Below the pieces are notes generated by a model. The model did not search any database, had not been told where the DNA came from, and saw only the letters and a program-made list of their open reading frames with translations. Shown here piece by piece: positions 1 through 9,764 of a stretch of DNA of 31,254 nt. The stretch is from Minisyncoccota bacterium (lineage in GTDB: Bacteria > Patescibacteriota > Minisyncoccia > Phycocordibacterales > Phycocordibacteraceae): contig JAQUAU010000005.1 in NCBI GenBank assembly GCA_028687085.1, forward strand, positions 1-31,254, written 5' to 3'. A program made the position numbers and the translations under genes. Within the stretch, counting starts at the first letter, position 1. Each line of letters opens with the position of its first letter.

Positions 1-152
1 CGCTCGTGAACATCACCGTATTTCTCAAAAAGCATATTTTGGTTGGCATCGATCTTTTTCAGGGTGCGGACTATGAACCATACAAGCGAGAGGAATAAAG
101 CGCCGATAATCCATTGTATTAAGTCTGGGTGTTCAGTCCATGTTGGTTGCAT
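1..152 (-). CDS. Small single-pass membrane protein (C-terminus cut by window edge)
   Basis: Starts at ATG 152 behind a GGAGGG ribosome binding site and stays open to the window edge (50 codons seen). The translation begins MQPTWTEHPDLIQWIIGALF, has one strongly hydrophobic segment at about residues 13-29, then a basic, polar, possibly coiled stretch (RTLKKIDANQN). This layout (short outside tail, one helix, charged cytoplasmic or periplasmic coil) is common among phage holin-like and spanin-like proteins and would fit the last gene group after the tail genes, but no family motif is visible. The function is a guess from topology and position. Confidence 0.6.
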   Translation of the reverse strand, partial: MQPTWTEHPDLIQWIIGALFLSLVWFIVRTLKKIDANQNMLFEKYGDVHE

Positions 153-188
153 TTTGAACCCTCCATGTTAATTCGTTCGCCAAGCAAA

Positions 189-2030
189 TCACATCCTCTT
201 CCGTCTGGGGTTCTGCCATTCAACTGCACCGATGGTTTTTCCGTCATCCCCAGCGTTTCTTAGCAAACCATTTGTTGGGCTTGCCCCATAACTAACCCAA
301 TTGCAAAGATGGGCTGGATTATATACCGATATAGCACCCCCTTGATCAAAATTAGGAGTCCCTCTATAGCCATTTATGCTCAGTAGATAAGTGATTCCTG
401 CCGTTGCCGTGCCTACCCCAGATCCAAAACGAGCATCCCATGATGCAATAGTGCGAGTTGAATCTAAGAATCGTGGGTTAATGTTCGTGTCATGAGACCC
501 AGGAACGATTTTCCCGGTATTCCCCGTGGTTATGGATAGGCGTGCCGCACCATAGACATTTGCCAACTGAATGTTATAGAAATTGTTATAATCGGAATAT
601 GCAACCACCTGATCGTCTCCTGATGATGCTCCGCCTATACTTTCTCCCACTAGTACACCGCCATCCAGATGCAAATTATTGGCTATATTAATTGTTCCTG
701 TATTAGCTACTCCTTCTGGTGTATAAAGGTGGCCGGCGCTCCCGTTGGCAGAGGGAGAGGTCCCCATGATTGTATTGTGTTTTATATTAATAGTTCCAAA
801 TGCCGGATTTCTCACCCCAGCAATATGTTCACTCGCACCAACCACTAAATTATATGAATAATCGCTTATCAGAGAATTTGCGCCGGGTAATAAAAGATCG
901 GGCTTATCCGTCCATATAGCATCGACAATACCATCGCACACATTATATGTTATCGTATGAGTTCCACTCCCCCCTGAGCCACTTGTTTCAAATGGATGGA
1001 AATTATCAGCGGTTGAACGTAGATAGTTTCTAGTCACCATACTGCCAACTCCAGCATCGGTAATCAAAAGGACTCCCTGGTTGGCTGTCGCATTGGTCAT
1101 TAGATTATTGCTTACTGTGTATGCCCCAGGTATGGCAATAGTGGTATAAACATTTATCATCACATTTCCATCAATTGTTAGACCACCGCTGGTTGTAGGC
1201 GAAAAATTCATTAATCCTGAAGCCGGAACGGATTGATATAAAGTATTGTGCGAGAAATTATATGCCGCCGTTCCTCCAGCGGAGCGGCGGATAATTATAT
1301 TTCGTCCTCCTGACAAGTCTCTAATATCGCAATTCGTGACGGAGATTGGTGTACTATTGGCTGACGTAATTGATCCTATGGTTATGCCACTCAAATTTTG
1401 AAACGTACAATTCGATATACTTAGTTGAGAAGTTGCTGAGCCTGTCGGAGTAGTGCCACCAAGAGAAAAAGCTATTGATGAGTTATTCTGAAACGATACG
1501 AAGGAAATGTTTACATCCTGAGCCGGATCGGTTATCCCTGATGTCGTAATGGGAGCATTTCCAGAAATTATTGCTGGACTGATCCTCGTGGACGTTGATC
1601 GCAGAAACCCATTTCGGTAGAAGAACTGTTCGGATGTGGAGGTTGTAGATCCTGGGCCAAAAAGAAATAACCCATCTTTTGATGCCCCCTGCCCTATATA
1701 CATTCGTGTGGAGGTCAAAGTTCCATTATTGATGATCGCGGAGCATCCAGAAGTATCTGTTGATGTGCATGTTTCTGTGTTATTCGTTTGCCCTATAAAG
1801 ACCCATTTTCCGGCAGCAGAAATACCGTTAGGTACGGTAACTCTTATACCTCCGTTGATAAAGACATTATCCGTTGCATCTGGATGAGTAACACCGTCGC
1901 AACCACCACCCCATGTTGCAGCGATATTCCAATCACCAGTTACCGATGCTGTGCAATCAGCGATGGTTGTCGATACGGCAATAAACAAGATTAAAAAAGC
2001 TAAAAAAAGAATTAAAAAGATTTTTTTCAT
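189..2030 (-). CDS. Secreted right-handed beta-helix protein with Sec signal peptide
   Basis: 613 aa. Residues 1-24 form a classical signal peptide (MKK, a long hydrophobic core, likely cleavage after TTIA). Asp25-Cys26 is not a lipobox because -1 is Asp. The mature start (TGDWNIAATWGGG) looks like the front of many bacterial surface beta-solenoid proteins. The rest is Gly/Ser/Thr/Asn-rich with short repeated strands (ISNCTFQN, VTNCDIRD, IKHNTIMG), typical of parallel beta-helix coils, and it ends near GKTIGAVEW, resembling the IGA-x-E closing motif of such proteins. Third of three consecutive signal-peptide genes below the tailspike; only 7 nt separate it from the preceding gene. Possible roles are a cell-surface or periplasmic protein made by the infected or lysogenic host, or a glycan-binding or glycan-cleaving accessory. 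No catalytic residues could be assigned. Confidence 0.8.
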   Translation of the reverse strand: MKKIFLILFLAFLILFIAVSTTIADCTASVTGDWNIAATWGGGCDGVTHPDATDNVFINGGIRVTVPNGISAAGKWVFIGQTNNTETCTSTDTSGCSAIINNGTLTSTRMYIGQGASKDGLFLFGPGSTTSTSEQFFYRNGFLRSTSTRISPAIISGNAPITTSGITDPAQDVNISFVSFQNNSSIAFSLGGTTPTGSATSQLSISNCTFQNLSGITIGSITSANSTPISVTNCDIRDLSGGRNIIIRRSAGGTAAYNFSHNTLYQSVPASGLMNFSPTTSGGLTIDGNVMINVYTTIAIPGAYTVSNNLMTNATANQGVLLITDAGVGSMVTRNYLRSTADNFHPFETSGSGGSGTHTITYNVCDGIVDAIWTDKPDLLLPGANSLISDYSYNLVVGASEHIAGVRNPAFGTINIKHNTIMGTSPSANGSAGHLYTPEGVANTGTINIANNLHLDGGVLVGESIGGASSGDDQVVAYSDYNNFYNIQLANVYGAARLSITTGNTGKIVPGSHDTNINPRFLDSTRTIASWDARFGSGVGTATAGITYLLSINGYRGTPNFDQGGAISVYNPAHLCNWVSYGASPTNGLLRNAGDDGKTIGAVEWQNPRRKRM

Positions 2031-2037
2031 GTCTCAC

Positions 2038-3087
2038 CTACCATGCAACCGGGCCTGTTCCGGTAAGGCCATATTGAATCTGAATCCCTATTAATCCTAT
2101 TTTCCAACCAGCCGCTCCAGCTGTTGCATCACCAGAAACACGGCAATAAATCGGATAGCCAGCCCCCAGCACACCATCCACGGTGATTGCCGCCGTAGCA
2201 GCCGTAATTTTCTGCATAGGGTTTGTTTCATCACCCGATACGTAGGCATCTGTGATTGTGACAGCCCCCACGGTCAATGCCTTGTCTAAGGTGATTCCAT
2301 CTCCCGCTGACCAGCAGGCCAAGCCCCATGCGGCATTAGGAGTTCCGGTAGTGGTCGCAGTAGAAATCCAGTGGAACTTTGCCTTAATAGTTCCCAAATC
2401 CCAATCTGACGGCGGAACCCATCTAAAGGTCGCGTATTGGACGACTGTCTGCGCAAATTCAAGATAGTCGAATTGATTATTGGTTTTTTTCATTTGCAAT
2501 AAACCGGAAGAAGTATCAGGAACCATACCCCCGGCGTCAATGAAGGTCGTGGCAAGGATAATTGGCGTACCACCCCCAGCATTGATAAATTCCCAACGAG
2601 TGCCAGCAAGATTATACTGAAGGTCTAAGACATGCCCCGCTCCTTTAATGTCACCGGCTACAAGGGCAACATTGCCGACCTTAGTGATAGTATGAGCCGT
2701 TGCCGCTACACCGTTAAAGGTCGGGGTAAACGTAGGCGTAGTCGTAGCGTTGGCAGCCGCCGCAATGACCCGTACTCGAAGTCCGTCAGTGAGTGTCGAG
2801 GCAGTGGTGTAAGTGGCTGTCAAAGCGTCCGCCGTGCCTCCTGCGGTCGGGGTCTCAGTGTAAAGTTGGAGGTTGGCATTGTAGGTTTGTACCGCAAAGC
2901 ATCCTTCTGCTGCCCCGGAAGCATCGACACCCAAAGGAGCGTTCCCTGAGCTACAATTCGCACCGTTCGCCTGTAAAGCCGTTGCCGTTGCTGCGTTGCC
3001 GGGGATATTTTGAGGGATAGGGGAGGGTGCGCCCGCCCACAATGAAGTATTAAACAATATAAGCAAAATAATTATATATTTTTTCAT
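2038..3087 (-). CDS. Tail-fibre-like protein carrying a Sec signal peptide
   Basis: 349 aa, strong AAGGAGGG site before ATG 3087. Residues 1-18 are a signal peptide (MKKYIIILLILF..., cleavage near LWA). It is followed by the motif GNAATATALQANGANCSSG and GVDASGAAEGC, a pattern that recurs in fibre-like proteins of phages and environmental bacteria. Residues about 95-170 (LTDGLRVRVIAAAANATTTPTF... to RWEFIN) match the usual small beta domain of phage tail or head fibres (LTDG-R-R-AAAANT...W-lIN). The C-terminal half is an unrecognised beta domain ending GPVAW. The body looks like a virion fibre while the N-terminus directs export, an odd combination discussed in the findings. The domain reading is moderately sure; the role is open. 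Confidence 0.8.
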   Translation of the reverse strand: MKKYIIILLILFNTSLWAGAPSPIPQNIPGNAATATALQANGANCSSGNAPLGVDASGAAEGCFAVQTYNANLQLYTETPTAGGTADALTATYTTASTLTDGLRVRVIAAAANATTTPTFTPTFNGVAATAHTITKVGNVALVAGDIKGAGHVLDLQYNLAGTRWEFINAGGGTPIILATTFIDAGGMVPDTSSGLLQMKKTNNQFDYLEFAQTVVQYATFRWVPPSDWDLGTIKAKFHWISTATTTGTPNAAWGLACWSAGDGITLDKALTVGAVTITDAYVSGDETNPMQKITAATAAITVDGVLGAGYPIYCRVSGDATAGAAGWKIGLIGIQIQYGLTGTGPVAW

Positions 3088-3097
3088 AGTTCCCTCC

Positions 3098-3568
3098 TTA
3101 TTCTATCCATGCTTCAAAGTATAAAGTCACCTGATCTCCTGCCGTCCCTATGTCTGACAAGGTGAGATAAAATTTATCGTATATCGTAAAGAAATTATTA
3201 TAATCTTCTGATAACTGAATCCCTGTCGTGTCAGCGACGTTAGAATAACCTGTGTGGGTAAAAATAGCGGTTCCCTGACTATTGCTCAATGTAACGTCAA
3301 TCGTTGTATCAGGGGCTACAGCACCAGTCCCCGGCGAAACGGTCATTATCATCTCGGTCGCGCCTTGGATCTCTTGTTTTAAGTTGTTGGACATCAGTGC
3401 GACAAGATCAGTGGCAGCCAAGGAAGAACCATTGCTCGTGCAAACCACTTTCCACAATAGATAATGACCGGCTCGGCTTACCTTGTTTACGGCTAACGTC
3501 CAATCTACAGCCAACCCCGAAGTGGCGAATGCCAGAACCAGCAATATGCTTATAAATATCTTTTTCAT
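3098..3568 (-). CDS. Small exported beta-rich protein of unknown function
   Basis: 156 aa, AAAAGGAGG site 5 nt before ATG 3568. The N-terminus is a signal peptide (MKK, hydrophobic 4-15, cleavage near SGLA-V). The mature part starts VDWTLAVNKVSRAGHYLLWK and has alternating strand-like segments (VTLSNSQGTAIFTHTGYS, KFYLTLSDIGTAGDQVTLYF), low charge and one Cys, suggesting a single beta-sandwich. No family recognised. It lies directly after the tailspike gene (11 nt gap) and before two other exported proteins, so it may act with them at the host envelope or virion tip. Confidence 0.75.
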   Translation of the reverse strand: MKKIFISILLVLAFATSGLAVDWTLAVNKVSRAGHYLLWKVVCTSNGSSLAATDLVALMSNNLKQEIQGATEMIMTVSPGTGAVAPDTTIDVTLSNSQGTAIFTHTGYSNVADTTGIQLSEDYNNFFTIYDKFYLTLSDIGTAGDQVTLYFEAWIE

Positions 3569-3579
3569 GTGTCCTCCTT

Positions 3580-5739
3580 TTAATTATAATCAATCTTAAA
3601 CATAGTATTAGTGACAGTATCCCCTGCATTGGCACATGTTGCTCTTAAACCAATTCCCCTTGAGCCTGTCAAATCTTCTGCGTCTGTATAGTATCCTTGC
3701 GCCTTAAGAGTCGTGCCTACCCACATCCAATAATGTACTCGCTGTGAAGAAGCTGCTATATTTTCTACCCATACCTTGCAATAGTAATTTCCGGTTACGT
3801 TTTCCGCTGGAAGCAGATCAATAGGAAGATGGTCTCCTAAACCAAACTGGATGAGCTTAGTACCATTTGTCCCTGCAATAACTCCCGCCGCCTCCATAAT
3901 CACACCCTTGCCGACTTGGACAAAACCTTGTGTCATCGTTGTGGCCGCTATACTTGTAGGTGTGGTACCTGATGTGGCAACGCTCGTCATATTTCTGACT
4001 TGTGGCACTAAGGAACTGGGATATACACGATTATTCTTTCCCGCATCTGTGACTATAGGATAGTATGGCAGGGAACTGGAGTGATTCGTGCCAATATCGC
4101 ACATTTCAGCAGCAGAGGTTAAGACTATATGCGCCGTTGTGCCTGTTTGTGCGACAAAGTGATTGCCCCTGACATCAACACCCTTACCGGCAATCTGTAG
4201 AGCATTTGTGTTCCCATAATGACTAATATAATTCCCAACAAAAGAGCCTCCCTTTACACCACTATTTATCAAGACAGGTACTACACCGCTTGCTGTAGCT
4301 TCAAAGTAGGAGCCTGCTATATTTATCGAACCATAATCAACCTGCAAGCAGTACCCATTCCTTGATTCAAAGACAGTTTCATCCGATATGGATAAACCAG
4401 AAATGGAACCGCCAACACTAAGATAAGCATGCCCTGTAAATCTGCTCTTTGAAATACTTAATGACGTCATTAAGGCAGTCGGTGAATCAGCATAAATAGG
4501 ATAAACACCTGATGCATCATTATTGGCATATACGTTGTCAAGATGGACAACGGCTGTATTTTTAAGGTAAATACTATAGAGGCCACCCTGTACATAAATA
4601 TCTCTCAAAAGACATTCGTAGGGGCCTACACCTGATACGGAAATATCACCAAGGTCAATAGTTTTAGACGTGCTGCCAGAGTTGATTATAGTGAGATTTT
4701 CAATGCTCTGTCTGCGGTTTGAACCACCGTGATACGGGCCAAAGCTTAAAGAGCCATTATTCATTGTGATTTTGGAATATTGGCTTGAAGCACCCTTAAT
4801 CTGCGTACCTTTCGACATCGTGACAGTACTTGAACCTATGTCAATGGTAGTATAGCCTACTTTAATAGTCTGATCATGGCCGTCTGAAGTAGCATTGATA
4901 GCTGCCTGCAATGCAGTAGCGTTCGTCCCCCACCATTCGACCTGCACACCTTCGGCAGCAGAAGTTGACCCAAAAACAACCTTGCCGGTTCCTACGCAGT
5001 TAAACACTTTAGCAAGGCCAGCTTTAAAGGGGCCATTGATGGTGAGGGTTTTTCCTGTAGCGATCGTAAATCCGCCTATCTTTTCCGCCCGGATATGTAA
5101 TGTCGTTGGCGTTGTCGTATCTGTGGATATTGTCGCTTCTGTATCAATTACGAGGGTTGTGTCTGTGCTGCCGAAGGCTGTTAAAGCGGTAGCAAAATCG
5201 GCATAATTGCTTAGATATTTGACGAGTGTTGATCCAACGGCTGTATGCGTAGCGTCTGAAGCCTTGTTTTCAAGGTTAGTCGCGGTTGAGTTCCAACCGA
5301 GATATTTTGATGCTTCAGGAATAGGAAGGGCAATATCTGTTATTGTCGAAGATGCAACCAGTTTAGGGGCGCGTGCAATTTCTTCATGTTGTTGCTGAGC
5401 AATTCTGGTTAATTTATCAAGGCTTGTTTCAAAAGTTTCATAAAGGGTAGCCATGCCTTCCGTAAAATCGCTCTCTTGCGTCAAAGGCACATTTCGCAAA
5501 ATCGTCAATGAACCGTCTGTATAAGTCGAGACAGTCGTTACCGTCCCGCCTGAAGAATAATCGCTATTCACAGCGGATATCGTGTAATTAGTGGTTTCCG
5601 TTAATGTTGTTTCCACTCCGAGAGCAGATGTTCTTATGACTTCGATTTCGGAAGTTTCACTCACTCCGAAAGTGAAAGCATACGTAGTGCCGCCGCTGCA
5701 ATTATATTGTATCCTTGAAGTGCTGCTTGCGACTGTCAT
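3580..5739 (-). CDS. Tailspike: T7 gp17-type virion-binding N-terminus plus beta-helix receptor domain
   Basis: 719 aa (T7 gp17 is 553). Residues 1-125 resemble the T7 tail fibre N-terminal domain that docks on the tail: VASSTSRIQYNCSGGTTYAF, LTILRNVPLTQESDFTEG, then TLYETFETSLDKLTRIAQQQ, a helical linker. From about residue 255 (VQVEWWGTNATALQAAINA) the pectate-lyase-like beta-helix pattern starts and runs to about 580, with repeated short strands (LSISDETVFESR, INIAGSYFEATAS). The last 130 residues form a separate beta domain (GFVQVGKGVIMEAAGVIAG...). The expected job is host polysaccharide binding or cleavage; no active-site residues assigned. Its position after the gp16-like gene copies the T7 order. 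Confidence 0.9.
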   Translation of the reverse strand: MTVASSTSRIQYNCSGGTTYAFTFGVSETSEIEVIRTSALGVETTLTETTNYTISAVNSDYSSGGTVTTVSTYTDGSLTILRNVPLTQESDFTEGMATLYETFETSLDKLTRIAQQQHEEIARAPKLVASSTITDIALPIPEASKYLGWNSTATNLENKASDATHTAVGSTLVKYLSNYADFATALTAFGSTDTTLVIDTEATISTDTTTPTTLHIRAEKIGGFTIATGKTLTINGPFKAGLAKVFNCVGTGKVVFGSTSAAEGVQVEWWGTNATALQAAINATSDGHDQTIKVGYTTIDIGSSTVTMSKGTQIKGASSQYSKITMNNGSLSFGPYHGGSNRRQSIENLTIINSGSTSKTIDLGDISVSGVGPYECLLRDIYVQGGLYSIYLKNTAVVHLDNVYANNDASGVYPIYADSPTALMTSLSISKSRFTGHAYLSVGGSISGLSISDETVFESRNGYCLQVDYGSINIAGSYFEATASGVVPVLINSGVKGGSFVGNYISHYGNTNALQIAGKGVDVRGNHFVAQTGTTAHIVLTSAAEMCDIGTNHSSSLPYYPIVTDAGKNNRVYPSSLVPQVRNMTSVATSGTTPTSIAATTMTQGFVQVGKGVIMEAAGVIAGTNGTKLIQFGLGDHLPIDLLPAENVTGNYYCKVWVENIAASSQRVHYWMWVGTTLKAQGYYTDAEDLTGSRGIGLRATCANAGDTVTNTMFKIDYN

Positions 5740-5754
5740 AGTGAAGAACCTCCT

Positions 5755-8700
5755 TTATTGTTTCCTTTGACGTGGATCATATATTTGCACCCCTATTCCA
5801 AAGGTGGCAAGCGTTGCTAATGCCGCCCCTGCCGGGATTCCGTCTTCTTTCATCGAATCGTAAATATCTCCGAAAGATAATGGCATGAGTAATTTTTCAG
5901 GGATGTCCCATACAGTTACTTTATTGCCAACGACATCCCGCTCATCCTTAATGTCAAGGGCAGTGCTGATCACCGGGCTTAATTTTGTTCTTAGAAAGTT
6001 ACCCCAAATCCCCGATATTGTTGTTCCGCCATAAGGGACATTGCCGCTCAAAGACACTATCGCCCCGCTTGGCTTTTTTGTTTTCTCCTCATAAGTCCTT
6101 GACAATAAAACTGTTGCTTGCATAAGCCCTGCCAATACATCTATGCGTCTATTCCCTATTCTTATTTTTCCAAAGTCAGTAGAGAGCGGGCTGTCTTCAA
6201 TGCTTACATCATCAAATAAAGAACTTACGGCATAGATAATGCCAAGTCCTCTAAGCATTCGCCCATATTCTTTAGCGATTGCCATTTTTGTTTCTAAACT
6301 ACCCCCCCACATCGAATGGCCCGACAACATCTGAAACCGGCTTAATACTAGACGTGGTGCCCATAAAAACACGCCAAGACCAGTTAAGGCATTCTCATAT
6401 CCTCTGACATTCCCCCGGCCAGTGGATTCATTTACATAATCACCGATAGCCTTTAATTCTGCATCTGTCGCCTTGCCGGTACTAAATTTAGTCGAAGCGT
6501 AAACCTCATCAAACAGTTTTGCCCTTATCCAGTTCAAGGGTGTTACATAAGCCCTTTCTGAAGCCGTAACGCCCCGTCCAATACCCATAGGAAGATTCTC
6601 AGCCCATCTTGATTGAAATTGTTCCTCCATTTGCTTGAGAGTAGTCCCTTCTCCCATTTCGCTGAAAGATACTCCCGCCTTTTTATATAGTTGATAATTA
6701 GGCGATTCTCTTATCTGCTTGTCTATGGCAAACGCATATTCTTCAGACCGCAATGATCTCAAGGCAATCGGAACCGCCTCTTTAAGCATTGCCGGGTGTG
6801 CCAGCATTGCAAGCCAGCCTTGCCTACCCACTGCTGAGACATCAAAAGATGCTTTCAATGCTCTGGTTAGCCTCATACCTTCAACAAGACCATCCCATAT
6901 TTTCGTAGGCAATGATCGACCTGCAAGCTGAAATTCAACATGAGCCTTCGCATATTCCCTCTTGACCTTATCAAGTTCAAATTGTAGCTCTAACTCCCTG
7001 TTCCCTTTAACCGGAGGTTCTTTCTTCTCTTTTGTGGAAAAATCACCTTCCTTTAGCCTTCGTTCAAAGTCTTTAATCTGGTTTTCCGTTCGTGTCCTGA
7101 ATGATTGCAAGGCGATTTCTTCCGGTGTCTTCTTAGGTTTCTCCTCGTCTTGCATCATTTTGTAAATGTCTTTCAAAAGGTCTCTTTCTGATCTCAAGGC
7201 TTTCAATTCAGGAGTTTCGGGCGTAGTGCTGACTTTCTTTTGAGGTTTTAAATCGTTTTCTGTGATCCTGCGTTCATATTCAGCAATGGATTTCTCTAAT
7301 GCTTTTGTTGCCATCCGTATCTTTTGCTCTGGAGGCATGGCGGGTTTGTCTTTTGGCCCTTCCGCAAAATCAAGAACCTCTTTAATCTTATCGCGTAACC
7401 GCGCAAGGTCGGCAGCCTGCTCGTCATATTTAATACCAAGCTTTTTAGGTTCTTTTTGCCCGGTTTCCAATCTCTTGACTAAATCGGCAATGCTATTTTT
7501 AAGTCTGGTTTTAACAGCATCAAGTGATGTCTTCCATTGTTCTTCAGGGCTTTTAGCTTTTGTTGAATCTATGCCGCTTTCACGCATAGCTTGACGCACC
7601 TGCCGTTGAAGTTCCCGTACTCTGTCGCTTGCTTTGTCCCGTTGCAAGCCCGTTCTTAAAGGAGCTTCCCCTTTTTTTGCATCTTCAAGGGCTGACAGTA
7701 GGCGCATTTGTGCTTTTGCTTCCCGTAACTTTGTAGCAATCTCCTCTTTATTTAAGCCTTTGGTAATGCCATACCCTGATATTGCGTCTTGAATGTCCCG
7801 TTTGCTAAACTCTATGCCTGCCTTTTTGACAGCAACATAAATATCGTCAATAATCCCTTCGGCAGTAATAATGCCCGCCTTGATCCGGTTCCGTGCCATG
7901 TCAATAAGAACTTTAGCCGCCATCGGATCAATGCCGATGTTTAACTGACTGCTTAATTGCTTATTCAGTTCAGCAACGAGAGAATCAAATTCAGCATTAA
8001 GCTCTTCTTTTTTATAGGCTCGTTTCTCTTGCCGTTGAGATAGTTTCTCTTCTTCTTTCAGTATCTTTACGGCCTTATCAACCTTAGAAGCCTCTGCCTG
8101 ATTATCAAAGTCTTCAAGATTCTGTTGCGCCTTTTCAATCTTCTGGCTTATTCCTTTTAGTTTTGTTCTGACTTCGGGCGTTATTGGAATGCCGTCATCT
8201 TTTGCCCGCTGAATCATAGCGGAGAAAGAATAATCCTCATTCATTTCGTCCTGCCGTGATTGCAACGCCCGGCCTTGTTCCGTCCCTATGGCTTTCGTGG
8301 CTTTGTGGTTAGCATCAATAAGCAATTCAATTTCGTCCCGCCGTTGCTGCAATTCTGTTGTATCATTGCCCGCTTTATCATTGGCCGTTATCGCATCTTC
8401 GACAATCTTGTGTTCATTTTGTAATTGTTTCTTTTCGTATTCAAAAGCTTGGTTCCATTCCCTTGTGGTATATTCACCGGGTATTTTTTCATTGAGATCA
8501 ATAAGATTATTTATCTTTTCCGCTATTTCACGAGGGTTCATTTCCCCTGAATCTACTTTAGCCTTAACATCCTCACGCCAATTCTTTCCGGTCTCCGTAA
8601 CGGGCGTTTCAATAGGCGGCAATCCCATTACTTCACGTTCTGCATCCACAACGGCATTTTTAATGCTGGTTGTTCCAGTTTCTTGAGGAGGCGGAGCTTC

Positions 8701-9762
8701 ACGCGGTACAATCTCAGTTTCTTCCTGCTCTTTTGCCTTTTCTATAGGCTCGGAAGGTGCAGCCGCTTTAATCTCAGTGTTTACTTGGTCGAGGACATCT
8801 GTTAAATCTTCTTGGATTTCAGGAGTGGGTCTCTTAGCAATATCTTCCGTAATAGTCTTGGGATGTGCGCCAGAATCTATAAAGTGGTCTTGCAACTTTT
8901 CCCTGATTTCGGGTATCCTGCCCTTTGCCGCATCATACCCCTTTAACCCGTAGTGCATGATTAAGAGTATACCAGCGTTATCAATGAAGTCTTGAACTGT
9001 AGGCAACTGGCCTTCAACAAGCCTTCCTGCTGTAGTCATTGCAGCTAACTCATTCGCTAACTTAAACCCGGCAGGTGAGTATAAACCCGCCGCCCCTGTA
9101 GCAGCACCAACCATTTGCCCTTTGATGGTCGAATAAGATGCGTCTTTTATTCGGCTCACTAATTCACCCATAGACTTGACTTCGCCCTTGCTATATCTGT
9201 CAACAAGCATCTGCCGTAATCCTGAAGTGAACCCAAAAGCACCCGCCGTTCCTGTTATCGGCGTGCCTCCGCCTATTCCATAACCAGCCATGAAGAAAGG
9301 TAAATCAAGCCCCATTGCCGTCATGCCTTGTATCCATCTTTCCCATTGGTTGACAGATTCAAAAGGAGCCGGAACTTTCTGTTTTGCCATCATTCCAAAA
9401 AGAGAGGATTCAAGACCGGAAGAAAATGCCCTACCTATGCCTTGCGCTCCTGTAGTTACCTTTTCGCTTGAAAGTTTATCCTGTACCTGCCTACTGATTT
9501 CATCATGGTATGTATAAGCAGTATCGGGGCTGATCCCGAACATCTCTGAATAGACAAGAGCATTGGTAGCTTTCTGAGATTGCGCCTTTGCATCCCCTGA
9601 AAACCAATTACCCATTTTCTCCCACATAGTAGGGGCTGGAGCTTGCCGCCAAGACAAGACCTTATTATCCGGTTCCGGGACATCAGCTAATAAATCCCTA
9701 CCTTCCGGCATGGAAGGTACCGGCGCAACTTGTTCTTGACTTGCAAATAAATCAACAGGCAT
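5755..9762 (-). CDS. Large internal virion (ejection) protein, gp16-like by position and size
   Basis: 1335 aa, close to T7 gp16 (1318). Start ATG 9762 has an AGGA site inside the stop region of the previous gene. N-terminal part: acidic/Pro-rich leader, then about residues 60-100 (ALVYSEMFGISPDTAYTYHD), and 140-275 with Gly/Ala-rich hydrophobic stretches that could insert into membranes. Residues about 320-950 are highly charged, Lys/Glu-rich, with predicted long coiled coils. The C-terminal 380 residues are mixed hydrophobic (GLGVFLWAPRLVLSRFQMLS, MLRGLGIIYAVSSLFDD, IDVLAGLMQATVLLSRTYEE) and resemble the end domain of phage large polyvalent proteins. I see no lytic transglycosylase motif of the kind at the T7 gp16 N-terminus. 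Likely ejected to build the DNA-translocation channel; inferred from synteny and architecture. Confidence 0.85.
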   Translation of the reverse strand: MPVDLFASQEQVAPVPSMPEGRDLLADVPEPDNKVLSWRQAPAPTMWEKMGNWFSGDAKAQSQKATNALVYSEMFGISPDTAYTYHDEISRQVQDKLSSEKVTTGAQGIGRAFSSGLESSLFGMMAKQKVPAPFESVNQWERWIQGMTAMGLDLPFFMAGYGIGGGTPITGTAGAFGFTSGLRQMLVDRYSKGEVKSMGELVSRIKDASYSTIKGQMVGAATGAAGLYSPAGFKLANELAAMTTAGRLVEGQLPTVQDFIDNAGILLIMHYGLKGYDAAKGRIPEIREKLQDHFIDSGAHPKTITEDIAKRPTPEIQEDLTDVLDQVNTEIKAAAPSEPIEKAKEQEETEIVPREAPPPQETGTTSIKNAVVDAEREVMGLPPIETPVTETGKNWREDVKAKVDSGEMNPREIAEKINNLIDLNEKIPGEYTTREWNQAFEYEKKQLQNEHKIVEDAITANDKAGNDTTELQQRRDEIELLIDANHKATKAIGTEQGRALQSRQDEMNEDYSFSAMIQRAKDDGIPITPEVRTKLKGISQKIEKAQQNLEDFDNQAEASKVDKAVKILKEEEKLSQRQEKRAYKKEELNAEFDSLVAELNKQLSSQLNIGIDPMAAKVLIDMARNRIKAGIITAEGIIDDIYVAVKKAGIEFSKRDIQDAISGYGITKGLNKEEIATKLREAKAQMRLLSALEDAKKGEAPLRTGLQRDKASDRVRELQRQVRQAMRESGIDSTKAKSPEEQWKTSLDAVKTRLKNSIADLVKRLETGQKEPKKLGIKYDEQAADLARLRDKIKEVLDFAEGPKDKPAMPPEQKIRMATKALEKSIAEYERRITENDLKPQKKVSTTPETPELKALRSERDLLKDIYKMMQDEEKPKKTPEEIALQSFRTRTENQIKDFERRLKEGDFSTKEKKEPPVKGNRELELQFELDKVKREYAKAHVEFQLAGRSLPTKIWDGLVEGMRLTRALKASFDVSAVGRQGWLAMLAHPAMLKEAVPIALRSLRSEEYAFAIDKQIRESPNYQLYKKAGVSFSEMGEGTTLKQMEEQFQSRWAENLPMGIGRGVTASERAYVTPLNWIRAKLFDEVYASTKFSTGKATDAELKAIGDYVNESTGRGNVRGYENALTGLGVFLWAPRLVLSRFQMLSGHSMWGGSLETKMAIAKEYGRMLRGLGIIYAVSSLFDDVSIEDSPLSTDFGKIRIGNRRIDVLAGLMQATVLLSRTYEEKTKKPSGAIVSLSGNVPYGGTTISGIWGNFLRTKLSPVISTALDIKDERDVVGNKVTVWDIPEKLLMPLSFGDIYDSMKEDGIPAGAALATLATFGIGVQIYDPRQRKQ

Positions 9763-9764
9763 TC

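Noticed and set aside
189..5739. Diversity-generating retroelement as in BPP-1
   Set aside because: No reverse transcriptase gene, no C-type lectin-like variable-region end and no template/variable repeat pair were noticed in this window; it could still exist to the left.
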